A stretch of 64,000 nt of DNA from Endobugula sp965225895 (GTDB taxonomy: Bacteria > Pseudomonadota > Gammaproteobacteria > Pseudomonadales > Cellvibrionaceae): positions 620,001 to 684,000 of the forward strand of contig CBDDBR010000011.1 in the NCBI GenBank assembly GCA_965225895.1, read 5' to 3'. Under the pieces are notes generated by a model. That model searched no databases, was not told the origin of the DNA, and worked only from the letters and a program-made list of their open reading frames with translations. Each line of letters begins with the position of its first letter. Positions within the stretch are counted from its first letter, which is position 1. Shown one piece after another: positions 31,911 through 41,005 of the stretch. Both the position numbers and the translations under genes were made by a program.

Positions 31911-33089
31911 ATGACAAGCAAAGCATTTGATATCGTAGTGTATGGCGCAACGGGCTATACGGGGCAATTAATTATTGAATATTTAAATCAGCAATACGGT
32001 AATGGCAATGATGTCACGTGGGCTATTGCAGGGCGTAATAAAGGTAAATTAGAAGCCGTGCGAGATAGCAGTGGCTTGGCAGCAGATACCCCTTTAGTGG
32101 TTGCTGATTTTACGGATGAAGCATCAATGCAAGCCATGGTGGATAGCGCAAAAACTATTATCAGTACGGTAGGGCCATATCAATTATATGGTGAATTACT
32201 GATTAGTCTTTGTGCCGCCACGGGTACAGATTATGTGGATTTATGCGGTGAGCCTACGTGGATGCGCCAAATGATTGATCGTTATAATGCTAAAGCACAA
32301 GCATCGGGTGCGCGTATTGTCTTTTCCTGTGGTATTGATTCGATCCCATCAGATATGGGTATTTATCGTTTACAAAAATTGGCCGAAGAAAAAACAGGGC
32401 ATACATGCAAGCATGTTGAGTGTCGCGTACGTAGCATGGTGGGTGGCTTTTCGGGGGGCACGGCAGCCACATTAAAAGCCTCTATTGGTGCCGCACAAGC
32501 GGATGCCGATGTAATGGCCTTGGCAATGAATCACTATGCCTTAGTTCCTGGTTTTACAGGTGTTGAGCAGCCAGCGGGTGATCAAATTGTGTATTCTGAA
32601 GAGTTACATAGTTGGGTAACTCCATTTATTATGGCGCCTATTAATACACGCAATATTCATCGCAGTAATGCATTGTTAGGACACTATTATGGTGAAGATT
32701 TTACCTATGATGAAATGATGCTAACGGGTGATGGTGAGCAAGGTGAAGCGTTAGCCCAGCAAATTGCGAGTGATACCAGTTTATTGGGGCCAGATGCACC
32801 TAAGCCGGGTGAAGGTCCAAACGAAGAAGAGTTGGCCGCGGGTTCATACGACTTTATGTATATTGGCCGTACGGTAGATGGTGGCAAAATGGTTGTAAGC
32901 GTAAAAGCTGACGCTGATCCTTGTTATGGTTCTACCTCTCGTATGATTTCTGAGGCAGCGATGTGCTTATTGAAAGACGCAACGGATACCGCAGGGGGTA
33001 TTTGGACAAGCGCGCCTGCAATGGGTGATCATTTAATTGAGCGTTTAGAGAAAAATGCGGGTCTTGTCTTTACTCTAGAAGAGGAATAA
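31911..33089 (+). CDS. Saccharopine dehydrogenase-like / trans-acting enoyl reductase family protein
   Basis: A 392-residue Rossmann-fold oxidoreductase. The dinucleotide loop VVYGATGYTGQLI is at the N-terminus, followed by TIISTVGPYQLYG and YVDLCGEPTWMRQM, then the FSCGIDSIPSDMG segment of the saccharopine-dehydrogenase-like family. Relatives include mycobacterial trans-acting enoyl reductase, but substrates in gammaproteobacteria are unknown. The AAGG at 31898 supports ATG 31911 over an in-frame GTG at 31902. Confidence 0.85.
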   Translation: MTSKAFDIVVYGATGYTGQLIIEYLNQQYGNGNDVTWAIAGRNKGKLEAVRDSSGLAADTPLVVADFTDEASMQAMVDSAKTIISTVGPYQLYGELLISLCAATGTDYVDLCGEPTWMRQMIDRYNAKAQASGARIVFSCGIDSIPSDMGIYRLQKLAEEKTGHTCKHVECRVRSMVGGFSGGTAATLKASIGAAQADADVMALAMNHYALVPGFTGVEQPAGDQIVYSEELHSWVTPFIMAPINTRNIHRSNALLGHYYGEDFTYDEMMLTGDGEQGEALAQQIASDTSLLGPDAPKPGEGPNEEELAAGSYDFMYIGRTVDGGKMVVSVKADADPCYGSTSRMISEAAMCLLKDATDTAGGIWTSAPAMGDHLIERLEKNAGLVFTLEEE

Positions 33090-33096
33090 CAGGCAG

Positions 33097-33129
33097 AAAA
33101 AACCCCGCTTAATCAACATTAAGCGGGGT
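33097..33129 (-). terminator. Strong intrinsic terminator for the P460 gene
   Basis: A 12-bp stem ACCCCGCTTAAT / ATTAAGCGGGGT with a 4-nt loop (33114-33117). On the minus strand it is followed by six Ts (33097-33102). It may also stop plus-strand transcription of the preceding gene, although that side lacks a T-tract. Confidence 0.9.
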
Positions 33130-33158
33130 AATAGCAGGAGGTACTGATTAATAGACTG

Positions 33159-33671
33159 CTATTTTTTATGAAAGTTCACTAATTTTGAGTGAGAAAACAA
33201 AAAATCATCACTTTTTAGTGGTAAGTGGCAGCTAGCGCAATCAAGATTGTTCTCTTTTATGCTGCCATCAGCCTTATATATGGCAAATCCCCAGTTACCT
33301 GCACGCTCATCGGCAGGGTATTGTTCGCTCCATTGTGATTGTTTTTCCATAACGCCGATAGCGGCGAATTTACCTTTTTGAAATACGCCGTCCTCGCCCA
33401 CAAGTGGTTTACCGTCTTCGCCAGGGATTGTTTTATAAATTTCCATAATGACTGTTGATCCATCGGCATAGTTGCCTGACGATGCGCTGTCTACGGCTGC
33501 TTGGTTGGCATAAAAAACAGCCACTTGTTTACCGTTGACGCGATTGCGTGTCTCATAGTGTGTAAAGGTGGATTGATAGCCCTCAGGTAGATGAACGTGT
33601 TCGGGGCTGCCGCCAGCATTGGCTAACATGCTGAATGATAAAGCAATAAATGTAGTGAGTAGTGTTTTCAT
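33159..33671 (-). CDS. Cytochrome P460 family protein, second copy
   Basis: A 170-residue periplasmic haem protein. Signal peptide MKTLLTTFIALSFSMLANA, then the P460 domain (HLPEGYQSTFTHYETRNRVNGKQVAVFYAN), and the haem motif CASCH at 145-149. It is clearly distinct from the protein at 14309-14887. Divergent from a MarR/OhrR-like gene with inverted repeats between them, suggesting stress- or ligand-responsive expression. Confidence 0.85.
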   Translation of the reverse strand: MKTLLTTFIALSFSMLANAGGSPEHVHLPEGYQSTFTHYETRNRVNGKQVAVFYANQAAVDSASSGNYADGSTVIMEIYKTIPGEDGKPLVGEDGVFQKGKFAAIGVMEKQSQWSEQYPADERAGNWGFAIYKADGSIKENNLDCASCHLPLKSDDFLFSHSKLVNFHKK

Positions 33672-33703
33672 GCGATGACTCCAGATTGATTATTTTTATT
33701 AGG

Positions 33704-33730
33704 TTAGTGCAAAAATATTATGTGCACTAA
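33704..33730. promoter_or_regulatory. Inverted repeat, candidate MarR-family operator
   Basis: TTAGTGCA (33704-33711) is mirrored by TGCACTAA (33723-33730) across 11 nt. A related half-site, TTTAGTGTGCAAAA, is at 33778-33791 near the regulator start. Both lie between the divergent P460 and MarR genes. The match to a specific MarR consensus is not established. Confidence 0.45.
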
Positions 33731-33817
33731 ATGTTGTGTGTGCCAGTATAAGTAAGATATGATGATCGTGCAACTATTTAGTGTGCAAAATAATTGAATA
33801 ATGTAGTAGAGGATCGA

Positions 33818-34249
33818 ATGGGGCCAAAATTATCAGAGCAGGTATGTTACGCCTTGTATTCTACGTCGAGAGTAGTGACGCAAGCCTATAAAGGTTTATT
33901 AGATCCTCTTAATTTAACGTATCCTCAATACGTTGTGATGATGGCCTTATGGGATAAAGATACCGTAAAAATTAGCGAAGTGGCTGATCTTACTGGTATT
34001 AGTAACGCCACATTAAGCCCATTATTAAAGCGACTAGAAAGTAATGGTTATATTCATCGTAAATTAACCGACAAAGATGAGCGCCAAAAGTCACTAGTAT
34101 TAACATTAGAAGGCAAAAGCTTGGCATATGAGGCTAAAAAAGCCAGTGAAGCGGCACTATGCGCAACAGGTTTGAGCGATAGCGAAGCAGCACAATTGAT
34201 GTCACTGTGTGCATCTATTAAGAATAACCTTACCCCTTCCGAAGAATAA
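33818..34249 (+). CDS. MarR-family regulator, OhrR-like
   Basis: A 143-residue winged-helix regulator. The N-terminal EQVCYALYSTSR carries the cysteine that in OhrR senses organic hydroperoxides, and LTYPQYVVMMALWDKD, GISNATLSPLLKRLESNGYI and DKDERQKSL are the MarR/OhrR DNA-binding features. ATG 33818 has GAGG upstream. No ohr gene is nearby; the divergent gene encodes a cytochrome P460, which may be its target. Confidence 0.88.
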   Translation: MGPKLSEQVCYALYSTSRVVTQAYKGLLDPLNLTYPQYVVMMALWDKDTVKISEVADLTGISNATLSPLLKRLESNGYIHRKLTDKDERQKSLVLTLEGKSLAYEAKKASEAALCATGLSDSEAAQLMSLCASIKNNLTPSEE

Positions 34250-34280
34250 CGCGCGTTATAAACACTTTCTCACGCGCGTT
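34248..34280. terminator. GC-rich hairpin after the MarR gene
   Basis: AACGCGCG (34248-34255) pairs with CGCGCGTT (34273-34280) over a 17-nt loop, overlapping the stop codon of the regulator. No T-run follows. Confidence 0.35.
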
Positions 34281-34302
34281 CTAAGTAGAAATAATACCGC
34301 CT

Positions 34303-34713
34303 ATGTTTACACTCCATCCCCGTTTAGCAGAAGATACTATTATTGTGGCAGAATGGCCGCTATCGCTTGTTTTACTCGCAAAAGATGCCAATTATCCTTG
34401 GTGTATTTTGGTGCCTAAGCGTGAGAATGTGAAAGACATACATCACCTCAATACCGAAGACAGAGCGCAATTATTGGCAGAATCGTGTCGCTTATCTGAG
34501 TTAATGGAAGAGATATTTCAGCCCATTAAAATGAATGTGGCTGCCCTAGGTAATATGGTGCCGCAGTTACATCTGCATCATGTGGCGCGTTTCGATACTG
34601 ATGCCGCATGGCCAAACCCTATTTGGGGTGCTGTTAAAGCCGTGGCGTATGATGAAAATAGCTTGAATGAAAGGCTCGCTGCGTTACGAAAAGCCTGTGA
34701 GTCAACGGTTTGA
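34303..34713 (+). CDS. HIT domain protein
   Basis: A 136-residue histidine-triad protein. NVAALGNMVPQLHLHHVAR contains the HxHxH nucleotide-binding/hydrolase motif, and the WCILVPKRENVKDIH beta strand fits. Such proteins hydrolyse nucleotide-phosphoramidate or dinucleotide substrates. The substrate is unknown. Confidence 0.9.
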   Translation: MFTLHPRLAEDTIIVAEWPLSLVLLAKDANYPWCILVPKRENVKDIHHLNTEDRAQLLAESCRLSELMEEIFQPIKMNVAALGNMVPQLHLHHVARFDTDAAWPNPIWGAVKAVAYDENSLNERLAALRKACESTV

Positions 34714-34857
34714 ACTTGTGTGCCTAGCTAGAAAGTAGAGAGGTGGAGTGGCTGTAGCCAGTCGCTTTTATACTAAGAGTGCTGCTATGAGCGGGTATAT
34801 GGGTATTAAGGAGTATGTAGTTTGAAAAGGTTTTGGATGTTGCGGCTGAACTAACCA

Positions 34858-34890
34858 TTGGCTTGGGGGTGATCATTAGCCCCAAGCCAA
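34858..34890 (-). terminator. Hairpin downstream of HU gene
   Basis: A perfect 11-bp stem TTGGCTTGGGG / CCCCAAGCCAA with an 11-nt loop, 10 bp after the HU stop. There is no strong T-tract on either strand. Confidence 0.55.
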
Positions 34891-34899
34891 GGTATGTAA

Positions 34900-35247
34900 T
34901 TATTCTGCCATTTCTTTTAGTTTTTTCAATGGACGAATTTTTACTGCATTGCTTGCAGGTTTTGCTGCAAATGTTGTTTCTTCACCCGTAAATGGGTTGA
35001 TGCCCTTACGTGCTTTACGTGCAGGTTTTTTCACGGTAACAATTTTCATTAGGCCCGGTAGAACAAACTCACCACATGAGCGCTTTTTGATATGACCTTG
35101 AATGACATCGCTTAATTCATCAAGTACAGATTGCACTTCTTTTTTAGTCAGCTCTGTATTTTCTGCAATTTGCGCAACGATTTGGGTTTTGGTGTAGCGC
35201 TCCGAGATTGCTTTAATCTTTTTTGCGGCAGGTTTAGTAGCAGCCAT
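34900..35247 (-). CDS. HU-family DNA-binding protein with basic N-terminal extension
   Basis: A 115-residue HU/IHF-fold protein. Residues 1-18 (MAATKPAAKKIKAISERY) form a Lys/Ala-rich extension; from residue 20, TKTQIVAQIAENTELTKKEV starts the canonical fold, with GKMKIVTVKKPARKARKG-like arm residues and NPFTGEETTF at the arm tip. Related to the longer HU variants found in several proteobacteria. Binds and bends DNA. Confidence 0.9.
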   Translation of the reverse strand: MAATKPAAKKIKAISERYTKTQIVAQIAENTELTKKEVQSVLDELSDVIQGHIKKRSCGEFVLPGLMKIVTVKKPARKARKGINPFTGEETTFAAKPASNAVKIRPLKKLKEMAE

Positions 35248-35570
35248 AATCTTTTCCTTTATAGTTAGTTCTTAGAATAGGGTGTGTTTGTCGTCGTGGC
35301 TAGTGTGAGCTAGAGTCAACATGGATGCAATTTATAAAGCATTATTGGTTTGTCGGCAAGAGAAAAGACTATTTTTTTAGGGGTATTCGTCTTTTTTGTA
35401 AAAATAATTCTCTTCTTAGGAGTGTTTATCCTGTTCTGCACTTATATTGACGCTAGAGTGGCTTTTGTTGGGCTTTAATCGACGAATAAAGTGCATTTGA
35501 TGGTTTATGGGTGTTAGTGTGTAGGTTATAATCGTCGCCCTTTGAAAAACAGCAAAAATGGTTACAGATA
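35248..35570. other. Intergenic region between HU and fmdB
   Basis: A 323-bp AT-rich region between divergent genes; no ORF or hairpin stands out. It should contain the HU promoter (minus) and the fmdB-aspS promoter (plus), but I found no pair of hexamers at good spacing. Confidence 0.4.
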
Positions 35571-35798
35571 ATGCCTATTTATGAATATCAGTGTGGCGAC
35601 TGCCAGCATGAATTTGAAGCGCTACAAAAGATAGCCGATGCACCATTAATCGATTGCCCGAAATGTGAACAAGCCAGCTTGGTTAAAAAAGTATCAGCGG
35701 CGGGTTTTCGTTTAGCGGGTAGTGGTTGGTATGAAACGGACTTTAAATCAGGCAAGAAAAAGAATTTAGCAGGCGATAGCGGTAATTCTACATCCTAG
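35571..35798 (+). CDS. FmdB-family zinc-ribbon protein
   Basis: A 75-residue protein with MPIYEYQCGDCQHEFEAL and the second pair CPKC, giving the CxxC...CxxC zinc ribbon of the FmdB regulatory family. Ends in a Gly/Ser-rich tail. It precedes aspS by about 100 bp, a conserved association. Confidence 0.93.
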   Translation: MPIYEYQCGDCQHEFEALQKIADAPLIDCPKCEQASLVKKVSAAGFRLAGSGWYETDFKSGKKKNLAGDSGNSTS

Positions 35799-35905
35799 AT
35801 GTAAATACGTTAGCGTAAAGAAAGGTTTTAATTAATGTCAGTGTGATGTATTACAACATCTGTAATAGCAGCATTGAATCTACTTATATATAACAGGAAT
35901 AGACT

Positions 35906-37684
35906 ATGCGCAGTGAATACTGTGGTGCGCTTAACACCAGCTTTATTGATGAAACGGTAACCTTATGTGGATGGGTTGATCGTCGACGTGACCACGGTGG
36001 CGTTATCTTTATTGATCTACGTGATCGCGATGGTATTGTTCAAGTGGTTTTTGATCCCGACGGTGAAGAGAACTTTGCGTTAGCAGATAAAGTGCGTAGT
36101 GAATATGTGCTTCAGGTTACAGGTAAGGTACGTGCCCGTGATGGCGCAACCGTGAACAAAAATATGCCAACGGGCGAAATCGAAGTATACGGTACTGACT
36201 TAGTCATTCTGAATAGTGCAGAAACACCGCCGTTTCCACTTAATGAGCATAATAATGTGGGTGAAGATGTACGTTTAAAATATCGTTACATCGATCTACG
36301 TCGCCAAGAAATGCAAAATAATTTACGCATTCGTTCAAAAGTCACCACGGCGATACGTAATTATCTGGATGAGAATGGCTTTTTAGATATTGAAACGCCT
36401 ATTCTTACGCGAGCAACCCCTGAAGGTGCGCGTGATTACTTAGTACCGTCACGTACACACGACGGTAAATTCTTTGCCTTGCCTCAATCACCGCAATTAT
36501 TTAAGCAATTATTAATGGTATCGGGTTTTGACCGTTACTATCAAATTGCTAAATGTTTCCGTGATGAAGATTTACGTGCAGATCGTCAGCCAGAATTTAC
36601 TCAGATCGATATTGAAACGTCATTTATGACAGACGAGCAAATTATGTCGACGACAGAAGGCATGATTAAAGACTTATTTACGGCACAGATGAATGTGGAT
36701 CTAGGCGAGTTTCCTCGTATGCCATATTCAGAAGCTATCGCTAAATACGGTTCAGATAAGCCAGATCTACGTATTCCTTTAGAGTTGGTTGATATTAAAG
36801 ACCTAATGACCACTGTAGAGTTTAAGGTGTTTGCGGGTCCTGCAAATGATCCTAAAGGCCGTATTGCAGCGCTAAAAGTAACGGGCGGTAATGACAAGCT
36901 AACACGTAAGCAAATTGATGAATACACCAAGTTTGTGAGTATTTATGGTGCTAAAGGCCTTGCTTATATTAAGGTGAATGATAAAGCCGATGTCGAAAAT
37001 GGCCTACAGTCACCGATTGTTAAGTTTTTACCTAACGACGTGCGCACGGCTATTTTAGAGCGTGTAGGTGCAGAGAACGGCGATATTATTTTCTTTGGTG
37101 CTGATACAGCAACCATCGTAACCGAAGCATTGGGTGCATTACGTTGTAAATTAGGTGAAGACCTTGATTTATACACGTGTGAATGGGCACCGTTATGGGT
37201 AGTTGATTTCCCAATGTTTGAAGAGACAGATTCAGGTTGGACATCGCTGCATCATCCATTTACAGCGCCGTCGTGCTCACCAGAAGAGTTGGTGAAAAAC
37301 CCAGGCGAAGCCTTATCTGTTGCCTATGACATGGTATTAAATGGTACAGAGTTAGGTGGTGGTTCTATTCGTATTCACGATCCTAAAATGCAGCATGCAG
37401 TGTTTGAAATTTTAGGTATTGGTGAAGAAGAACAGCGTGAAAAATTTGGCTTCTTATTAGACGCCTTACAATACGGTGCACCACCGCATGGTGGTTTGGC
37501 GTTTGGTCTTGATCGCTTGATTATGTTAATGACTAATAGCGATTCTATTCGCGATGTTATTGCATTCCCTAAAACACAAACAGCAGCATGTGTTATGACC
37601 GATGCACCGGGTCAAGTTGATCGTAAGCAATTACGTGAGCTAAATATTAAACTGGCCGAAAAACCCACACCAACGGCCAGTTAA
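35906..37684 (+). CDS. aspS: Aspartyl-tRNA synthetase
   Basis: A 592-residue bacterial class II enzyme. The N-terminal OB-fold anticodon domain (LCGWVDRRRDHGGVIFIDLRDRDG) is followed by catalytic motifs FLDIETPILTRATPEGARDYL, QSPQLFKQLLMVSGFDRYYQ, FRDEDLRADRQPEFTQID, and the C-terminal GLAFGLDRLIMLM. The GAD insertion domain is present. I cannot tell from sequence whether it is discriminating; genes for amidotransferase are not seen here. Confidence 0.97.
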   Translation: MRSEYCGALNTSFIDETVTLCGWVDRRRDHGGVIFIDLRDRDGIVQVVFDPDGEENFALADKVRSEYVLQVTGKVRARDGATVNKNMPTGEIEVYGTDLVILNSAETPPFPLNEHNNVGEDVRLKYRYIDLRRQEMQNNLRIRSKVTTAIRNYLDENGFLDIETPILTRATPEGARDYLVPSRTHDGKFFALPQSPQLFKQLLMVSGFDRYYQIAKCFRDEDLRADRQPEFTQIDIETSFMTDEQIMSTTEGMIKDLFTAQMNVDLGEFPRMPYSEAIAKYGSDKPDLRIPLELVDIKDLMTTVEFKVFAGPANDPKGRIAALKVTGGNDKLTRKQIDEYTKFVSIYGAKGLAYIKVNDKADVENGLQSPIVKFLPNDVRTAILERVGAENGDIIFFGADTATIVTEALGALRCKLGEDLDLYTCEWAPLWVVDFPMFEETDSGWTSLHHPFTAPSCSPEELVKNPGEALSVAYDMVLNGTELGGGSIRIHDPKMQHAVFEILGIGEEEQREKFGFLLDALQYGAPPHGGLAFGLDRLIMLMTNSDSIRDVIAFPKTQTAACVMTDAPGQVDRKQLRELNIKLAEKPTPTAS

Positions 37685-37692
37685 TCGCAGAC

Positions 37693-37739
37693 ATAACGCG
37701 TTAGAGAGAGTATAGTTTATGCTACTTCTAATGCGTTAT
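37693..37739 (+). terminator. Long hairpin downstream of aspS (attC-like outline)
   Basis: ATAACGCGTTAGA (37693-37705) pairs with TCTAATGCGTTAT (37727-37739) at 12 of 13 positions, with an inner AGTATA/TATGCT stem. It probably terminates aspS. The ATAAC...GTTAT outer boxes resemble an attC outline, but at 47 nt it is short and has no clear spacer boxes. Confidence 0.5.
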
Positions 37740-37763
37740 TGATTGCTAGCCAGAGGTTTTTCC

Positions 37764-37997
37764 ATGAAAAAAATTAAGAATGAGAAAGAACTGGTCAAAA
37801 AAGCCATTGCTCAAGGTATAAAATACGGAGAGGCACGTGGCGTTGTAGAATTTGAAGCTACCGATTCTGCGAGTGAAAAAATCGAGTACATCTACCGTTT
37901 GTTGGTTCACGATAAAGTGATTCAACCCATCCCCGAAGATCAAATATCTCAACAAAGCATGAAACATAAGTTGGCGATATGGGCATCTAAACTCTAA
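37764..37997 (+). CDS. DUF5062 family protein
   Basis: A 77-residue protein with KNEKELVKKAIAQGIKYGEA and the conserved YRLLVHDKVIQPIPEDQ, then SMKHKLAIWASK. These match DUF5062 from memory. ATG 37764 follows GAGG. Soluble, function unknown. Lies at the aspS end of the block that replaces yebC. Confidence 0.8.
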   Translation: MKKIKNEKELVKKAIAQGIKYGEARGVVEFEATDSASEKIEYIYRLLVHDKVIQPIPEDQISQQSMKHKLAIWASKL

Positions 37998-38040
37998 TTA
38001 TTTTTCTATATTTTGCTTGCAGCTATTTTAAGGCATATTC

Positions 38041-39210
38041 ATGAAATCCCGTCAGTGGCGTAATCCTTTTGTTTTATTATTGTTAATGGCTTTTGTGATG
38101 CCGCTGATTTTTTCCACATGGATGGCATTAATCAACAATTTTAGTAAAGAAGCTGCCGAATTTACGGGCAAAGAAATTGGTATTTTACAGAGCCTACGTG
38201 AAATACCAGGCTTTCTTGCGTTTACGGCAGTATGGGTTTTGTTGTTTATTCGAGAACAGCGCTTTGCAATCGTGTCGTTGCTGATTCTTGCCGTAGGGGT
38301 GTTGCTAACAGGGTACTTTCCTTCGGTGTTAGGTCTTTATATAACAACCGTTATTATGTCTATAGGTTTTCATTATTTTGAAACGATTCATCAGTCATTA
38401 ATTCTTCAATGGGTTGATAAAAAAGACACCGCTCATTTTATGGGTAAGTCCTTAGCAGTACGTGCGGCAGCATCTATTCTTGTGTTTGGTTCTATGTGGC
38501 TTATGCTGGAATATTGGCAGGTAGCCTATGTAACGATTTATACATTATTTGGTGGCATAGGTATTATCATTATTATCGCCGCATGGTTAATGTTTCCACA
38601 GTTTCCTAGTAAGGTTGAGCAGCATAAGCATTTGGTATTAAGAAAAAGCTATTGGCTGTTTTATTTACTAACCTTTTTGAGTGGTGCACGTCGGCAAATC
38701 TTCGTGGTTTTTGCGGGGTTTTTATTGGTCGAAAAATTTCATTATTCCGCATCTGCTATCGCATTATTATTTTTGGTAAATTATATATTTAATCTGTTTT
38801 TTGCAGCGCGTATAGGCAAGCTTATCGGTGTTATTGGTGAGCGTCGTGCGCTAACGATCGAGTATATAGGTTTGGCGATTATTTTTGTGGCCTATGGCTT
38901 AGTTGATAACCCCACCTATGCGGGCGCATTGTATATTATTGATCATTTCTTTTTTGCTTTTGCTATCGCGATTAAAACGTATTTTCAAAAAATAGCTCGT
39001 GATGCAGATATTGCATCTACCGCAGGTGTGAGCTTTACGATAAACCATATTGCAGCCGTTGTGTTGCCAGCAATCTTGGGTTTGTTGTGGTTATATGATC
39101 AGAGTTTGGTATTTTTTGTTGGGGCTGCTATTGCGTTATTATCACTAATATTGTCGCAGTTGATTCCTGATCAGCCTGCATTTGGCAAAGAAATAAGACG
39201 TGTATTATAA
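38041..39210 (+). CDS. Major facilitator superfamily transporter
   Basis: A 389-residue protein with about twelve hydrophobic segments. A GKEIGILQSLREIPGFLAF loop and the central cytoplasmic loop (FPSKVEQHKHLVLRKSYW) split two six-helix halves. No specificity motif recognised. It follows the DUF5062 gene by 43 bp. Confidence 0.85.
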   Translation: MKSRQWRNPFVLLLLMAFVMPLIFSTWMALINNFSKEAAEFTGKEIGILQSLREIPGFLAFTAVWVLLFIREQRFAIVSLLILAVGVLLTGYFPSVLGLYITTVIMSIGFHYFETIHQSLILQWVDKKDTAHFMGKSLAVRAAASILVFGSMWLMLEYWQVAYVTIYTLFGGIGIIIIIAAWLMFPQFPSKVEQHKHLVLRKSYWLFYLLTFLSGARRQIFVVFAGFLLVEKFHYSASAIALLFLVNYIFNLFFAARIGKLIGVIGERRALTIEYIGLAIIFVAYGLVDNPTYAGALYIIDHFFFAFAIAIKTYFQKIARDADIASTAGVSFTINHIAAVVLPAILGLLWLYDQSLVFFVGAAIALLSLILSQLIPDQPAFGKEIRRVL

Positions 39211-39307
39211 CTATACGATACACTTTGTTTTACAATACCTTTTACGCACCGCTATGTGGTGTGACGGTACATCATTACAATTAAAATAACTAATAGAGAT
39301 CTTTATC

Positions 39308-40987
39308 ATGACACATAAAGTGGCCATTGCTATTTCTGGGGCAGTGAGTTTAGGTTCGTATGAATCGGGTACTGTTTATGAATTAATTCACGCGATTAAA
39401 TTACATAATGAAGCCAACCCGAATGATCGTATTGAAATTGATGCGTTAAGCGGAGCGAGTGCAGGGGGCATGACAGCCGCCATGATTGCACAAAAGCTAT
39501 TGTATGATGGTGAAGCGCTAGAAGACCCGCATAATAATATTTTGCATGATGTGTGGGTGAATCGCGTTGATATTGACGATTTATTAAATCCTAATTTAGG
39601 CGATGATCCAAGTAAATCGTTGTTGTCTTCTAATCGCATACGAGATAATGCAAATTACGTATTTTTAACACGCTATGACCAAGGCGCATTAACCATAAAG
39701 CCTCATGCGGCTGCGGGTAAAAATATTCAGTTAGGCTTAGCCCTATCTAATTTAAACGGCGTTGATTATCAGCTGCCAACGTATTCCAGTAATACCGATG
39801 GTTTGTCTCAAGGTGAGTTTATACAAACACGTAACCAAGACCGTTTTACAACCGAAGTGAATGCGAGTTGTGATAATGCACAATATTGGACAGAGGTGAT
39901 GACAGCGGGGCGAGCATGTGGAGCATTTCCGCTGGCTTTTAGACCGTTAACGGTTCAGCGCGAATGGGCAACCTTGGACTATCAAGGCTTAGGTGTAAAA
40001 GATTGGAGCAGCTTTTTTAATGGCCAGTTTAATTATGCAGATGGCGGTATTTTTAATAACTATCCTTTGGGATTAGCCAGAACACTAGCGCAACGTAATG
40101 ATTCTACGGCAGTGGATGCCGACAAACGTTTTTATTTTTATATTTCACCCGATGCGAAAGTCAGCACTGCCGATTACGAGTTCAGCGCTGATAATGCCAA
40201 TATGGTGCAGTCCATTGGCCAAATTGTTAAGAGCGTATTAAGTAATAGCCGTTTTCAAGACTGGGTACAAACCGATAATATTAATGGCGAGATTGATAAG
40301 TTACATCACCGTGCTAAAGGTTTATTAGAGGTTGTATTACAGGCGAATACCGAAGAGCTAGAATCTATTCGCGTTACGGCAGAGCAATTTTGCCAGCTAC
40401 TTTATACCGAAAACAAAGGCAATTATCAGCGTGATTTTATGCGTGCCGAAGATACGTTTACACGATATATTCCTGATAATATTACGCTAACAAACGATCA
40501 AAAAACGGTGTGGCTCAATGCCATTTTGGTGATGGAGGTCAATGCAAATCTGACAGGCAAAGATAAGATGCGCATTTATACCATTACTGCAGAGCCAGCT
40601 GAGTTAGCAAGTTCACCGATAGCGGCATTCTTTGGATTTTTAGATGTACGTTTTCGTGAGCATGATTACTTGGTGGGGCGTTTAAAAGCCCGCAAAACCA
40701 TTAATCATATTTTGTCGTTAGTGGCGTCGGGTGATACTCAACAACTGCCGTTAAACATAGCGCCGTTAGATACATCTGAGTTAGAAGAACAATTAGCCAC
40801 TATGTCGGCTATGCGCAATGCGACAATGGCGGATGTTAAAAAATGCACGCGTGAAAAGTTATACCAGCGTTTAAAAGATCGCACAGGCAGAATTATGGCT
40901 AGTCTGGGTATGAACTGCGTTGTTCGTTGGTTGGTATTTAATTTTGCTTTACGTAAGCAAATCAAAAAGTTTTTAGAATTGTCATGA
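39308..40987 (+). CDS. Patatin-like phospholipase
   Basis: A 559-residue patatin-fold acyl hydrolase. The oxyanion-hole glycine region is ISGAVSLGSYESG, the nucleophile elbow is LSGASAGGM (GxSxG, Ser in ASAGG), and the catalytic Asp is in YADGGIFNNYP. It is longer than typical patatins, with a C-terminal extension of about 250 residues lacking a recognisable domain. No signal peptide, so probably cytosolic or inner-membrane associated. Confidence 0.9.
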   Translation: MTHKVAIAISGAVSLGSYESGTVYELIHAIKLHNEANPNDRIEIDALSGASAGGMTAAMIAQKLLYDGEALEDPHNNILHDVWVNRVDIDDLLNPNLGDDPSKSLLSSNRIRDNANYVFLTRYDQGALTIKPHAAAGKNIQLGLALSNLNGVDYQLPTYSSNTDGLSQGEFIQTRNQDRFTTEVNASCDNAQYWTEVMTAGRACGAFPLAFRPLTVQREWATLDYQGLGVKDWSSFFNGQFNYADGGIFNNYPLGLARTLAQRNDSTAVDADKRFYFYISPDAKVSTADYEFSADNANMVQSIGQIVKSVLSNSRFQDWVQTDNINGEIDKLHHRAKGLLEVVLQANTEELESIRVTAEQFCQLLYTENKGNYQRDFMRAEDTFTRYIPDNITLTNDQKTVWLNAILVMEVNANLTGKDKMRIYTITAEPAELASSPIAAFFGFLDVRFREHDYLVGRLKARKTINHILSLVASGDTQQLPLNIAPLDTSELEEQLATMSAMRNATMADVKKCTREKLYQRLKDRTGRIMASLGMNCVVRWLVFNFALRKQIKKFLELS

Positions 40988-41005
40988 TTATTGAAAGAGG
41001 TTGTA

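Noticed and set aside
37693..37739. The aspS hairpin as a true attC with DUF5062 as a cassette
   Set aside because: It is only 47 nt, lacks spacer boxes, and no second matching core lies after the DUF5062 gene; a terminator is simpler.
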